Positions 46,617 to 59,092 of a DNA stretch of 64,000 nucleotides are shown here, one piece after another. The translations under genes and the position numbers were made by a program. This DNA comes from Chrysaora quinquecirrha (lineage: Eukaryota > Cnidaria > Scyphozoa > Semaeostomeae > Pelagiidae). The DNA is taken from NCBI GenBank assembly GCA_014526335.1, contig JACTAT010000016.1, forward strand, positions 2,617,901-2,681,900. Direction: 5' to 3'. A model generated the notes under the pieces. The model was not told the origin of the DNA. It made no database searches and was given only the letters and a program-made list of their open reading frames with translations. The number at the start of each line of letters is the position of its first letter. Position 1 is the first letter of the stretch.

Positions 46617-49600
46617 TCAATGTGAGCAAAAATAAAGATTTTTGCGCAAAGTATCATTAATGTCCGGTGTAACACTATATTCCGGCCTGCTTGCGACTTC
46701 AGCTTTAACCAACCGGGATATTTCACTGAGGCTCTTTGTCGAAGCATGCTCATTTAGGTTCTTGCAAAATGACTGGATGAACCAGGAACCTTCAGTGGGA
46801 TCACGAACTGCTAAATTTCCTGCAAAAGTAGACATGTATCAATTATTATTTACAATTTATGGGACTGAAAACCGCCAGTGGGAGAACTAACACGGGTTAG
46901 AGATCACACTAGTGTAGCGACTACTGCACACATGCGTAGGTTAATGAAAGATATTTTATTGACATAGATTATTTAAGTAGATTCAAAGGAACTGTCATGA
47001 TTAGGAGTCATCAATTGTATATGTGTTAATTTATGTTTCCTGTCACCTGGAGGTGCTAAGGTAGTTCATGAATCGTTGAGACAGGAATAAGGCGCTCAAT
47101 CAGCAGTGTAATTTTTAGCGGGGCTAGAACCTTCTGCCTAGTCCCCTCTGCTTTCTCTCTCCATACGAAAGAACCAACCAATCGTTACACTAGCACGCTG
47201 ACTTTGACATTTCATTGTTCAAATGAGTACAAATTGAATAACATTTGGATCTGTTTCCTATTTTGCTTGCTTTTTAAAACTGAAGAAGATCCGATGCAGA
47301 TCAAGTTTACAATAGAACTGAATAAGTTGACAACTTCGAGTCCTGCAATGATATATGGGCTATTCTGTGCATTATTATTTGACAGTTCTCATCATCCAAT
47401 GAAGAAGAGGTCCCCAGTATTCCGACACTTTGGTAGGTAAAATATGCTTCAGTGTTAAAAAGTTAGTGCAATTTCTAATTCGGATTGTTGCTATTGTAAA
47501 CGGGCTCTTAATGCTCTGAAATGTTTCAAAACCTGAAGAAATTTGTGTCGTATTTGGCCACTGCTGTCTCGAACGAAAGAATTGATCAGATTTAAACTCA
47601 AGGAAGTAAATAAAACAAGAAGATAGCAATAGAGAAATTGGAGGGCCTCTTAGGTAAAGAATCTTTGAGGTTTAAGGATTATGAATATCAGATATAACGT
47701 TGAAAGGAAAGGTATGAGGTCGGTTCTGGCAGGACAGCTTTAGAAACTACGACCTTCAGCTTTCTATGCCATTGCCTTACCAACTAAGCTAATAAGTCTG
47801 AACAATCGGTCCCTATGCCCAACTCCGATTGCACATGCAGGTGACTTGAATAATTGCAGAGAGCAATTACTCCAAGGAGAAAGGGCTTCCCAAACTCTCT
47901 TAGCCAATCATCGCTAGAGACAGCAAATTGCAAGGTCAAAATTCTGTCGATTGGCTCCCTGCCCTCCCCCTCTACCTACGCCTCCGACATCTCTGCAACG
48001 TCTACAGCAACGTTCACTATTCAGGAGATAATTCACTAACATCAAATGAAATATTCACATAAAAAATTAACAAGACAAGTGACGGCTGGTAGACTAAAAC
48101 ATGTAACTTAGCAGCATTGGTGAAATTTTGACTTGCAGGTGCTGTGACGGCGTCGTGTTATCCAGCTAACTCTTGCTGTTGGGAGTTTAGGGAAATCAGG
48201 GTCGAGTTCTCGTAAGTTCCGAGATCTTAGTGACTGGCGCTAAGCACAGTTCTCAACTATTACATTCACGAAAGTAAAATTCATCACTTATATTTCAAAC
48301 CTGGTGTTGTAGCATGGCCGATGAAAAAGTCACAATCTTCTGGAGGTATCTGTCTTTTCGTGAGCACATCCGAGCGGATTGATTCCAAATCTTTAAAAAT
48401 TTCGTCTGCAGAAATAATCAAAAGGGAAATAGAAAATTCGATTACAATGTGGGAGCAACCAAGCTCAACTCATACGTTCAGCTATAGATTTTTTAGAAAC
48501 TCGACTCCGTTGAATTTTTCTATGATTATAATTTTTAAAAATATGATTTTGACCTCCACAGAAAGAAGCGTTCTTTCAGGTTTTTTTTTAAGAAAAATTT
48601 AGAATTGCACATTATCCTCATAAACCAAGTGATATAGGATGATGAAAATATAGAAAATGCACTGTAGACATGCTGTACACTGTAGACTTTCAGAAAATTT
48701 CCAATTTTACGCGTCTAGATTCGCTGCGGTGGTCATTTTGTGTCTCGAACATGCACAATCTGACTATGAGACCATGCCATTTTACCGACAAAAGCAACGA
48801 ATTCCCTGTTCATTATTCGATACAGAGCAGGAAATACTTTGTTAATGTGAATTTTATTTTATGCCAATTTTTCAACGGTGCAGTTTATCTTTTAGAACTG
48901 CACAAAAAAATTTAGAACTGCAAATTTTGTGCAGAACTGCAAAACCCTGCGATCTTTGACAAATTTTTTACAAATAATCTTGGTTGTACAAAAGTTGAAG
49001 CATTTTCAGGACTATAAGCTATGCTCCTGTAGAAACTTCAAAGTAGCTAAAGTTGCTCCTTTGCTACGCAGGGTTGAAGATTTCATGCCTTTCCTCGAGT
49101 TTATTGCAAAAACGAGATAACAGAAAATGGGCTACCGGGAACTACAAAGCTGTTAGTTGCAATCGTCGAATCACATCATAAACGAATGAAATCTAGCTAC
49201 CTTTTACACTGATATTCAGTCTCGACTCTCGTGGACCTTTCTTAAGATATTCAAACGGCCTAGAGTAACACCAGTTCTAGCAAGATGCCAAAAGTAAAAC
49301 AGACGCAAAAAATTGACAATTCTTGAGAATATCGTACATTCAACTTGATCTTTAAAGTGCGTTGGTACTGAAAAGCTAACTGTTTATCTTTCTACAATAT
49401 CTCGTTTTCGGTTATGAAGTACGAATAGCATTGCATTGCTTATAGGTAATTCAACGTTGATTTCATTCCTTCTTGCCATTCCTCTTTGCAATGAAAAAAA
49501 TCATTGTGTATTTCTAAACTGATGTTTATGAATAAACTTGAAACAAACCTTTGATTTGCGGAGGAAGATTTTCAAACCTTGCGTCATTGAAGTCCATTGA

Positions 49601-52600
49601 CTGAACATCAACCTCTGCAAGTGAAATTACAATTCAAATAAATAAAACAAGATCTTGCACTTTAGATGCCTAATTAGATGCCTATGCACTCAGGCTTCAG
49701 TGAAAAGCTAATACAACAAATTCACCATTTAAAAATTACAGAATATACTGATTTTGAAATCAGTACCGCAATGGCCTGCAGTATTGTAACGCGTTTAGAA
49801 ACATTTATATCATCCGTTAAGCTTCATATAAAATTGAGGTTTTCATAAAACCATTGTTAGGTTCTCTAGTGTCTATGAACAATTAGAAAGTAGAGTATTG
49901 GAAATTCAATAAAATGATAATGATAATTATGAATTGAAGTCTTTTTCAAAACGGATATACTGAGTTAGTGGAAATGAGCCTAAAACTAAATTTACTTTGT
50001 GTCAAATTGCTTTATTCTTTTATTCAGTTTTCTTCGTCTGTATTCTACCATATGCATATATAGGATACGCATAGAGCGCAACAGATACGTAATTGTTGGA
50101 GCTGCCTGCTAGTAAAGAAAAAACTTCAAGCTAAACCTCTGTAACACGCAGGTTGGCTTAGAGCAGTTCAGTATCAACGGAGCCTACACTTTAGGAACTG
50201 AGTAAAAAACGTGCACCGTTCCTTACTGATTGAGTTATGCGGTGTTGAAATTTGCCGTTTCTATTTTGCCATAAATTTCATCGTTGTCTCAGTTCAGTTC
50301 GGAAACTTGAAAAACCAATTAGTCATGAACATGTAAGGATAATGATAAATATCTAAAGATGTTAGAAGATAGTCCGGAAATATTCTTCTCTACGTCTACA
50401 AATTCAGTTAAACTGCTTTTAAAGATTACTTTACCTGGAACATCAATAGACTCTTGTTCTTCATATCTATTCCCATGGCTGCCATCATCATCAAAATGCA
50501 TTCCGTCAAAATCCCTTCCGTCTATACTATCTTGCCTTGTTAAGTTTTTTGCATTGAAATTTTCTCTACAGGCTTGAATAAGGAAAATTTTTGGTTTTCC
50601 ACGTAACTGAGGGCATCTGCTACTACCAAATATCTTTCTGATTTCTTGCTCGGCAATAGACTTTTCATCGCTGCATGAGATCCTTCCAAGAGAGCCATGA
50701 CTTAAAATGCAACATACAAATGCGTCATATCGATCTCTGTATCCTTCTGCAATTCCTTTTAGCTCATCCAACAGCTGCTTTGATTCAACATCTGGGTTGA
50801 TCTGAGTCGTGAAATTCAATTTTTTGAAAGTCTCCACCAAACTGTCTTCGTCTTCTTTCGTCCCTTCTCGAACTCTTCCATCGGCATATTTCCTGTTCGA
50901 GAATATTATACATTTCCCTGTCTTGTCCTTATCGTTTCTCATGTAGTAGGACTGCAAAGAAAGAAGGAATAAAGAACGTCGGGGAAAGTTCTTAAATCGT
51001 GCATTTTTGTAACCATATTAGCTTCAAAATTTAACATTCTCCTATTCACACTTTGCCACTAACTCTTGTAATTTCGAATTTGTTTGGAATCCTAGAATTG
51101 TTCGGTTCAGTTGTTAAATCATTTCAAAAAGAATAGCTTGTTTATCTTTTTTTCAAATATATAACTTTCGCCAAGCAAGCAAATTATGCAAACAATTTAA
51201 CTTTATAAACAGCGATCTCCTTCACGTTGCAAAATTTTTGTTGATACATGAACGAGTAAAGGAGATGAAGAAGAAATCGTCGATGAAGAAGTGCTTCAGC
51301 TGTGCCTAGCATTTACTCTGTTGTTCGGCACGTCCTTCTGAGCACAGGCTTGTCATTGCAAAAATCTATGTCCATACTATCTACCCCAGGTCTGCCAAAT
51401 TTATCCTTTATTGGCAATGCCTTCACAGTCCTAGATAGCTACATTGTAGGGGCTAGGGCTAGTTTATGACCTGCTGTCTTTACCTATGTTGAAATTTTCT
51501 CTAGCAGATTGACTGTGCTTTAACATGAAATGAATGCTGCTTTTGCCCAGCTTTGGGAATTTAAATGATGGTGATGCTCATTTTGATCCGATATTCTATA
51601 CGTGTGCGGTACTCGAAAACACAGGACTGCGCTTAAGAAAATGAGAATTTCGATGTACTTCTCTTCATATGAGGAAAAACAGAGCGATATTTGAAATCTT
51701 TTTATATACTTTTGCTTTGCTGAATCAACCTAGTTTAGTGAAAGATCTCCATACTTGCGAGAGCGTCAGCCCTTATTGCGCCGACCCTGAGAATTTTCAG
51801 AGTTTTATGATTTTGTGCGAAAAACAGGTGTGTAAGGAATCGTTTGCACTCTACTTTTTTCTGTAACATATCTTTTACTTTTTGACAATTTGTTGTTGGT
51901 GTTGTTGCATTGGGTGTAACATGCGACATTATATTTTGAATTGTGAATCTGGCGGAGGACCGCTGTCACAGCACTCTCCAAACGACTCAGGAAATACCTT
52001 GAAATGAAATCTGGAAGAGACATTGTGGTATTGAAAGAAGGAGTAGACGATTATTTTTGAAAGTGTGAAAACCTGGAGCTTGGCGGGTACATTCTAAATA
52101 CGATTTTTCTTCATAAAACCGCATCAACTCTATCGTTTGATTATTTCTCAATGGAAGATATACTTTGTTTTGAATGTTGTTTTGAATTTGGTCTTGATCA
52201 AATCTAAAGAGCCAAAAAGAACCCATTTGTAGTTTCTAACCTATCTTTCTAAAAAGTGAAATTGATCCCGGACAGGGTTTCCTACAAGATGTAAGCAAGT
52301 TGCTAAGCAGCATATGTGCTACTGCAGTTCCGCACGTTACTTGTAGGATGGTCAAAATGCTAGAAGCCAGTTAGGTATTTGATTAAAACCAAAGCAAAAA
52401 ATTATGTAGACTTTTAGATACAAAAACAATGGTTTTGATAAAAATTACATCATCATATAGATAGGAAAGGAAATTAAAAGTTTGCAGGACATTTGAAAAA
52501 AGATCGAAACAATTAGGACAGTTATCAAAAAAGATGTAAGCAAAACAATACCTCGGCTTTTTCTCGAGCATATTCCTTTATAACAGAAGATACTTTTTTC

Positions 52601-53286
52601 AATGTGTCGTCATCCCTCACTGAGGTTATGCTAAGACATTTTATGGCTTTGTGGTGCTCCTTTAATTTTATGCAAGCAAGTGCAGCGATCACTGCACCTT
52701 GCCTTCGCTTTTCGACGTCTTTGATGAAGTAAACATGTGAAGGAATATCTTTAGCAAGAATATCTGAGCACAGTGAAGGAGTGCTTTTATGGCATGCTAA
52801 TTGCTGAAATATTGCCAATATGAGGTTACAGGATACACGGTCCCCAAATTTCTTAACGGCTGCCTCTTTAATCTCTTTGTCGGTTACGTTTTTCATGAAC
52901 AATAACAGCTTTTCAAAGGTCTCTATAGCATTTTCTGGCTTATCCCAAGAAAGATAAGCCAAGCCTACTTCCATCAAGACAGTGAGCTTAATGTTCATGT
53001 CTTCATCCATTATTGCAACTGTCATCAACCTGACAAAGCATCTAAAGGCCTTCTGGAATTCCTTGTCAGCGACGAATGATTTTGCCATCCAGAAGAGACC
53101 CTTGGCGTACTTTATGGTTTCATACTCATCCTTCAATTCTTCTGCTGCTGCAAGGGTCTTTTGTGCTTGAAGATACTTGCCAATCTTAAAAAGTTCTATG
53201 CCTCGTTTCAAATAAACCGAATCATGCTCCGACGATCCGTAAAACGAGTCTTCTTCTTTTTCCATTTTACCAAAGTTTAGTGGCAT
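46617..53286 (-). CDS. TPR-caspase: caspase with N-terminal TPR-like helical domain
   Basis: Cysteine protease of the caspase family. Coding exons in order are 53286-52552, 50951-50435, 49614-49549, 48405-48301 and 46819-46617, with phases 0, 1, 1 and 1 matching at all four junctions, giving 541 residues. Residues 1-245 (one exon) form TPR-like helix pairs, at about 25-50, 59-88, 103-130 and 199-220 (for example FKIGKYLQAQKTL and PENAIETFEKLLLF). The p20 domain starts near residue 246. It has the P1-binding Arg273 in VREGT, catalytic His330 in LSHGSLG and Cys373 in IQACRE, 43 residues apart as in active caspases. The linker is Asp-rich (GRDFDGMHFDDDGSHG), offering processing sites. The p10 part has CDFFIGHATTPGNLAVRD and EGSWFIQSFC. 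The start Met has an in-frame stop 12 codons upstream. Oddities are Glu after QACR where Gly is usual, and V479 where the S-W-R tryptophan normally sits. The N-terminal exon could belong to another gene, but phase and a GAG|GTATTG donor support fusion. Confidence 0.85.
47720..47800 (-). repeat. tRNA-like sequence / SINE head in a caspase intron
   Basis: On the - strand, TTAGCTTAGTTGGTAAGGC is a good A box and D-arm. A variable-loop-like AGGTCGT and a T-arm-like AGTTTCTAAAGCT follow at tRNA spacing, but the B box is degraded. Probably a tRNA-derived SINE head or tRNA pseudogene, not a working tRNA. Confidence 0.4.
50952..52551 (-). other. caspase intron 1
   Basis: 1.6-kb intron joining the TPR-like exon to the p20 exon. 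No inserted gene or repeat recognised. An additional small exon cannot be excluded, but none is needed because both sides are phase 0. Confidence 0.5.
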
Positions 53287-53511
53287 GGGTAAAGAGCTAA
53301 GTAAAAATGGAATTGCTTAAGAAAAAAATTATATTAACAAGAAGAAAGTTATGTGAGCACCATGTTTCCTTCAAGTAGTTATTTGATGACGTAAGCAGAA
53401 CAAATAGACTTTATTTTCGCAATGTCATTTCATGAATGATAACAGGCTACTGTCACCAGGTCAGTCTGGTTTCAGAGATCTCGATCAAAATTGGCGTTCT
53501 AAGGCCCCGTC

Positions 53512-53805
53512 TATACGGACATTTTTTCAAAAAGTTGCGTTTTCATGTCAGTGAAAACGTGTCAAAAATTTTGCGTACACTAGCGTTTTCGCTGTCCACA
53601 ACTTTGAATTTTGAAATTCAATACAAGCCACCCATCGAGTTATTGTTATTGCTGCATCGTTTTCAAATATTTAAGTTTTCGTTGTCCACAAGGGAAAATT
53701 CCGTTTTCAAAACATTCCACTCTGGAAACCTTTTTTAAATGTTGGCGTTTTCAGTCGCACATTTACCGTATCGCTTAAACTATTCCGTGTAGACGTTGCC
53801 ACGGG
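53512..53805. mobile_element. GGCCCCGTCTATACGG-type small DNA element
   Basis: Begins GGCCCCGTCTATACGGAC and ends near TTCCGTGTAGACGTTGCCAC, an imperfect inverse. The inside is rich in GCGTTTTC and GAAAACG words in both orientations. This resembles common non-autonomous elements with CCCGTNTACACG ends. It lies about 0.2 kb upstream of the caspase start, so it is close to that promoter. Confidence 0.55.
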
Positions 53806-54059
53806 TCAAGAATAAAAATTCTTGCTAGCATTAATATTCCCTAATTATTCTTTGAGCAGTAAAAAAATTTTTGAAAGAAACAGCGGAAACATTTTTGGAT
53901 ATACTTAAAAAAGCTCTTTCTGTCTGACACCTCTCAAAGTATAAACGTCAGAAACTTCTTAAATTTGTGGCGCCAAAATTGCGTTCAGTGCAACTTTTGA
54001 TGTTCTTCAACCAGATTTCCGGTATAGAGTATGATGATTGATACAAGGAGTTGATAGAA

Positions 54060-55500
54060 CTGAGTGAATACTCTCTTTAACAAAACAAGTCTATTTTTCC
54101 AGTTCTTATCCTCATTAATCACTGACCGTTATCCCAATCCATTTGTTGTATTTTCGTCCAACAATGGTTGGCAAGATCACTTTAATCAATTCGACCATGG
54201 GCCACATTTGATTTATGTTCTTTGAGCCTAGTTTCTTTCTCTCTTTTCGATTGTCCTATATATGATTTAGGACAATCTCCACATGGTACTTTATATACCA
54301 CGTTTGATTTTCCGCAATCGTCAACTTTGTTTTTGGTCTTGAAAACGACTTTTTAAGTGTATTAAGAGAATAAAAAGTGCACCTTCTATTTTGTTTAGAC
54401 GAAGATCAAGGGATTTTTCAACTTGTCCTTCTGATGTATGGAAGGTTCATAGAACATTTAGGCTACTCTTTGTCAGCCTCAGTATTCTGTCTAGGCTTTG
54501 AGATATTTCTCGCGACCTTGTGCATATCATCTTGTTTATATTCATTGGCCTTTAGAACGCTAGAGATTCTTTTGTACTCATAATATAGATCATTAAGATA
54601 ACCTCATGATAGATTTTGCTCTGTCGAAGAAGACATGACACCATTTTGACACTGTCTGAGTGATGCGAGTCTACCACTGTACATATTGAACTTCAGTTTC
54701 ACATGTAGGGGATTGACGTGCTTATGGAAATCTTCCATCTTGTCCCTCTTCACAATTATGAACACATCATCTGCTTAACTTTCCCATAATTTCGGTTTCT
54801 CAATGTATGAAACAAGAGCAATGGATTCTTTTTCTTGCATAAAAAATCTCAGGAACAACAGAAGAGGCTCCATCTGTTTGTGAGATAAACTTCCCAAGTC
54901 GAATTCTATCATTTCAGTCAACGTATCTACAGGTATAGGAGTTTTGTTGCTTTGATTTCTGTCTTTTCAGAGTAAGTCACTTATGCTTCTCAAATAGTCC
55001 TTTATGGGCACGTTGGTATATAGAGAGGTGATCGTCGAAAGATATCACATGCCTTTATGTTTTAAATGTTATGTGATGACGTTTTCATTTTTGAAGAACA
55101 TCAAAATCAAAGATTAAGGCTGATAGATAGTTCCCATGTGAAATACCTCCATCAAACATCATACCACTGCAATGAAAATGCTTTGGCATGTTGAAATTCA
55201 AAACTCTGTTCTCATCTACTATTGTCCACGTTGTCAATCAATTAGCGACAAATTTGTTGTCATGTCTACAGAGTTATAAATAGAACAATGAGATTTCTTG
55301 GTACCCTGAAAGGTTAAGTGGCTTGTGATTGTATTTTAGACACACAAACAAAAAAGTTAGGGACGTCTACAATGTAGGCAAGCAAGTACTTTTATCACTT
55401 TATGAAAATGTTCTTTGCTGAAGAGACTTGCTTCCTTGAGTGCAATATCCACCCTGAAAGAAAGACCCGAGAAAGACATGGATCTAGGTCTTGCCTTTTG
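54060..55500 (-). pseudogene. decayed Penelope-like retroelement (RT and GIY-YIG endonuclease)
   Basis: On the - strand a GIY-YIG type segment reads VVYKVPCGDCPKSYIGQSKR followed by RLKEHKSNVAHGRI (54335-54180), the hallmark of Penelope endonucleases. Upstream are reverse-transcriptase pieces. ADDVFIIVKRDKMEDFHKHV is at 54772-54713, where the codon expected to give Tyr before ADD is a TAA stop. MMFDGGISHGNYLSALIFDF lies near 55165-55105 and ARPRSMSFSGLSFRVDIALK near 55490-55430. There are many stops and frame shifts, so it is inactive. It is upstream of the caspase gene in the same orientation. Confidence 0.85.
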
Positions 55501-58230
55501 ATATTCACCAAGGGAATTATTTGTTGCTTTGTTTGTTGATTGTTGACTACTTGTTGAGATTGCTATATTAAGTCTGCCATATGAAGGGGTTGCTATATTA
55601 AAATCTTTTTATAATGAAAGTTTTGTTGGAAGTTTTGTGATTTTTCTTTCTGATTTTCACTGTGAAGCTAGGAATCATAAGCCTACAAGATGCAACAATT
55701 TTTATCTTCTGCATGAAAACATCCTGAATCGAAATCAAACAACCGGTGTTTCTTCTCTCATCTTGTTTTTCGCATCTGCATATTTCACAGTATTAAAGAG
55801 GACTTAACGTACAGTACTAAGACAGGTCTCAGACAGACCTGTACCTGTACAGTCACCACAATTCTATATACAGTGAGTAAGCATTACAATATAACAACTC
55901 TCGTACCAGAATGCATTACAAGAAAAAGAGTCAATTTCGAATAACTTGTTATCCATTCCCCGTTCCCCATTCCCTATTCCCTATTCCCCGTTCACTATTT
56001 TCGAAGCAGCCTCTATTTCGCTGGCTAACTTCTCACCAATTGTGCAAAAGAATCAGCCACACTATAATCAGCTACGCAACACAATTCTATCGAATAGAAA
56101 GCATTCGTTTAAGAGAAAAACAATCAGGTGCGAGGTGCCCAAAGTTGGTATCCTTTTTCATAAGGTTTCTAAAGAATCTTCCTCATATATTACTCATTTC
56201 TAATGGCTTCGCTAATTTTTTTTGAAAAATTTCCCACTCCTCCGCCCTGATTAGGACCCCCTGCTTATTAGAATTTGTGATAATGTCTAAGATCGAAGGG
56301 GAAATCACTTTCCTTGGAACCAGACGAGATTTTTGGGATTTTCACAGAAGAGCAATAGAATTTCTTGAAAATTATTAAAGGATTTTCAAAATAGCAATAG
56401 GATTTTTCAAAAAGTGGACGAGATTTCTCGGAGTGATTTGCCCCTTGCCTAAGAGAAGTGGATTTATGATATTAACGGAAGAATTTTCATAAAAGGAATG
56501 CGAAATGTGAAATGCACTCTGCAATTTAATTAAAAAGTCGCACTATGCTTTATCTTCATGAGCACATATTTTCCTGACAATTCTTCTACTCAAAAAGCAA
56601 AATTTGGAGACAGTTAAAAAGACATTGCGTTTATCGATAATCGTGACGTCGTTGCTCTATACAGCCGCAAAAAAATAAATAAGCGTTAACTGTATTGTAG
56701 TCTATTACATTATGCAGAATACTTACATGAAAAGTTTCAGTAAGAGAACAAAAATTGAACTCGAATCCTTCTCCTAATTATAACTGCGACAGCTGGACAA
56801 TGAGGTACCAATCCACCAGCATATGATTGCGGATAGATTGCGGAAATTTAGATGTTTGCATCTTTTATTCTAAACATTCTAAATAAGTTTATGGTTAACT
56901 GGACGAGAACAACAACAACAAAATATTTCTTTCAAATTCTTTAATAGGCATATTGAATTTAAAAGTAGAAAGGAAAGACGGGAATTTGAAAGGAGAAAAG
57001 CACCCTTAATATGCGGAGTCATGGAGAGTCACAGAAACAGGACCTTAAACCCGTGAAAGGATATAAGACTGTGGACCTTGCAGCGGAACCAAATGAAATC
57101 TTTTCTTCTCTGATAGCTTTTTCGTCCACAATTTTCCCAGTTTAATTTCTCCGATTAAGGCCTGTATCATTATTGCTTACTCTATTTATTAGTTTCTCTT
57201 TCAAGGACGAAATATACCAGGTTTTAGCCTGAATTAAACGCTGACATTATATTCTGTTATGAAAGCAACGTCACTGCAGATTATTAAGTATAAGTAAATC
57301 AAGATAGTGAAAATCAAGATAGAGAAAATTTCTCGCCATGCCCCAGCTGGGTGTTGCGTCTCACCATAAATTGTGTTAGTGATTTTGCAAAGCAATATTT
57401 GATTTCCCATAAACGTCTTAAATTGCGTCTTAAATTTCTATTCGAAACTCATTCTGTCATTCTGTTGTTCCGCTATTCCGTCATTTCGTATGTTGTGTTT
57501 TTAAGATAATTTTCCTTTTTTCGTTGTCTGGCATGAGCATATTATGCCTATCAAACTAAAAGGAAAATTGTGCTTGTATTATTCTCGTTCAGGCAACCAT
57601 AAATGTTATAAAGCAAACCCAACAAACAGAGAATTTCAATCCGTGATATCTTTTTCACCACATAACTGTGAAATTGCTGTCGATTTGGAAGACCAGTTGG
57701 ACTTTAAGCTGCATTTAAGCTTTAAGTGCTTTTTAACTTAACTCACAACTGGAATGTAAGTATACTTCATATTACAAACTACATTTGGAAACTATTTTTT
57801 CAATTTAACTTGCGAGTAACCAATCTGAATGCAGGTCATACTCGTACACGTCAGGGCTGTGGTCGTCTTTGCTCTGTCTGTCTGCTTTTCTGTTTTCCTG
57901 TTGTCTACTCTTTACTCCTTACTCTTTACTCTTGTCTGTTGTCTAGCACTACCAATATGCAAGGCTTTAGATTATTCCTAATGCACTGAATAAGCCCTCC
58001 TCTCGAATTAGCCCCACTCATTCAAGAGTGAGGAATTGTTAATAAGCCCCCCTCCCCTCGAATAAGCCCCCACACCTGAAATGTTGGTGTTAGCCTTTTG
58101 AGTCCATATTGGCAATGCGGCATGCGACAATGCCTTTTCCCGTCTAGTATACCATTAGCTAGTTTACAAAACTGCATAAATGGATGGAAATATAGCTAAG
58201 ACTGAAGTTTTTTTTCAGATCCAGAATAAA
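55501..58230. other. intergenic, low-complexity patches
   Basis: CCCTATTCCC-type repeats at 55953-55997. AGGATTTTC/GAGATTTCTCGG words at 56300-56450. TTTACTCCTTACTCTTTACTC at 57905-57935. TCGAATAAGCCCCC repeats at 57990-58080, similar to 5340-5370. A 65-codon + frame at 57544-57741 has no recognised domain. A 5' non-coding exon for the following small gene may lie here. Confidence 0.35.
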
Positions 58231-58494
58231 ATGGCTGCTTTCTATATTGTTGCTTACAAAAGCATTTGTTTTGATCGTGAAGCTCAAGGACTGAATCCAG
58301 ACCAACAAGATTATGCTGAAATTGAGCTTGCGGTGGCTGGCAATGACCAAAGCGATGCTTGCAAAAAGGCTGATTCCAAGAAAAGTGCAGCAATTGTCTT
58401 TGACACCAAGAAAAAGGAGTCAGTCTATAGGAATGCGAAATGCACAGACAAGAAGTTTGAAAAATTACAGAAGTGTGCGAAGGACAAGCTGTGA
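58231..58494 (+). CDS. small charged protein of unknown function (87 aa)
   Basis: The frame begins MAAFYIVAYKSICFDREAQG and ends KCTDKKFEKLQKCAKDKL with TGA at 58492-58494. A TTTTTTTTCAG acceptor lies 12 bp before the ATG (ends 58218), which suggests an upstream non-coding exon. It is rich in Lys, Asp and Ala, with four Cys, no signal peptide or membrane segment, and a predicted beta start (FYIVAYKSICF) followed by DYAEIELAVAG and an ACKKAD helix. It looks like a compact cytosolic protein. I do not recognise the family. The longer frame from 58180 includes intron sequence and is less likely. The opposite frame 58196-58534 is a shadow. Confidence 0.6.
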   Translation: MAAFYIVAYKSICFDREAQGLNPDQQDYAEIELAVAGNDQSDACKKADSKKSAAIVFDTKKKESVYRNAKCTDKKFEKLQKCAKDKL

Positions 58495-59092
58495 GACTCA
58501 TTTGCCTGATCACTTCAGCAATCAATTTTTTCAATTAGCAGCCTCATAGTATTTTTGACATTTAAATTCTTTACCTTGTTATGTTCTTAGTTTTATTTTA
58601 TTGCTGTTGTTTTTTGTAGCAGTTGTTGTTAAAGCAATAGGCTTTGTAAGAGCAAAATTTGTTTTTTATTCTTATGCCAATGCCTTAGTTCCCACACAAG
58701 TAAATACAAATGGCTTATTTTCAACACCAATCAGCTTACGAAGACAGCCGAATGACCATTTGAATTGAGAATACGACCTCTTTCTGTCAACACAAAGCAG
58801 GCTTTTTTGTTTTTTTTCGTGGACAGATTCATTTCTAAACAATGAAATTAGACAGGGAAATTACTGTAACCATCTAGCAAACTGGGTAACCGAAAATTTT
58901 ATTGTTGCTATTACTTAACTATACTATTGCGGATATTTTGGCACTTGGGACATTTTTTTGTAACTACCAGATGTCACGTGATCGATGACGTATGTAGTTG
59001 CCGGTCAGTAAAAAATCAACGTCAAGATATTTTAAACTTTAGTAAACCATATGAAAGAGCGTCAAAAATGGAGCAAAATATTATAAGGCATG
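58495..59092. other. 3' flank of the small gene, no gene seen
   Basis: Probably includes the 3' UTR (TTGTTGTT-rich near 58600-58630). Nothing else recognised. Confidence 0.35.
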
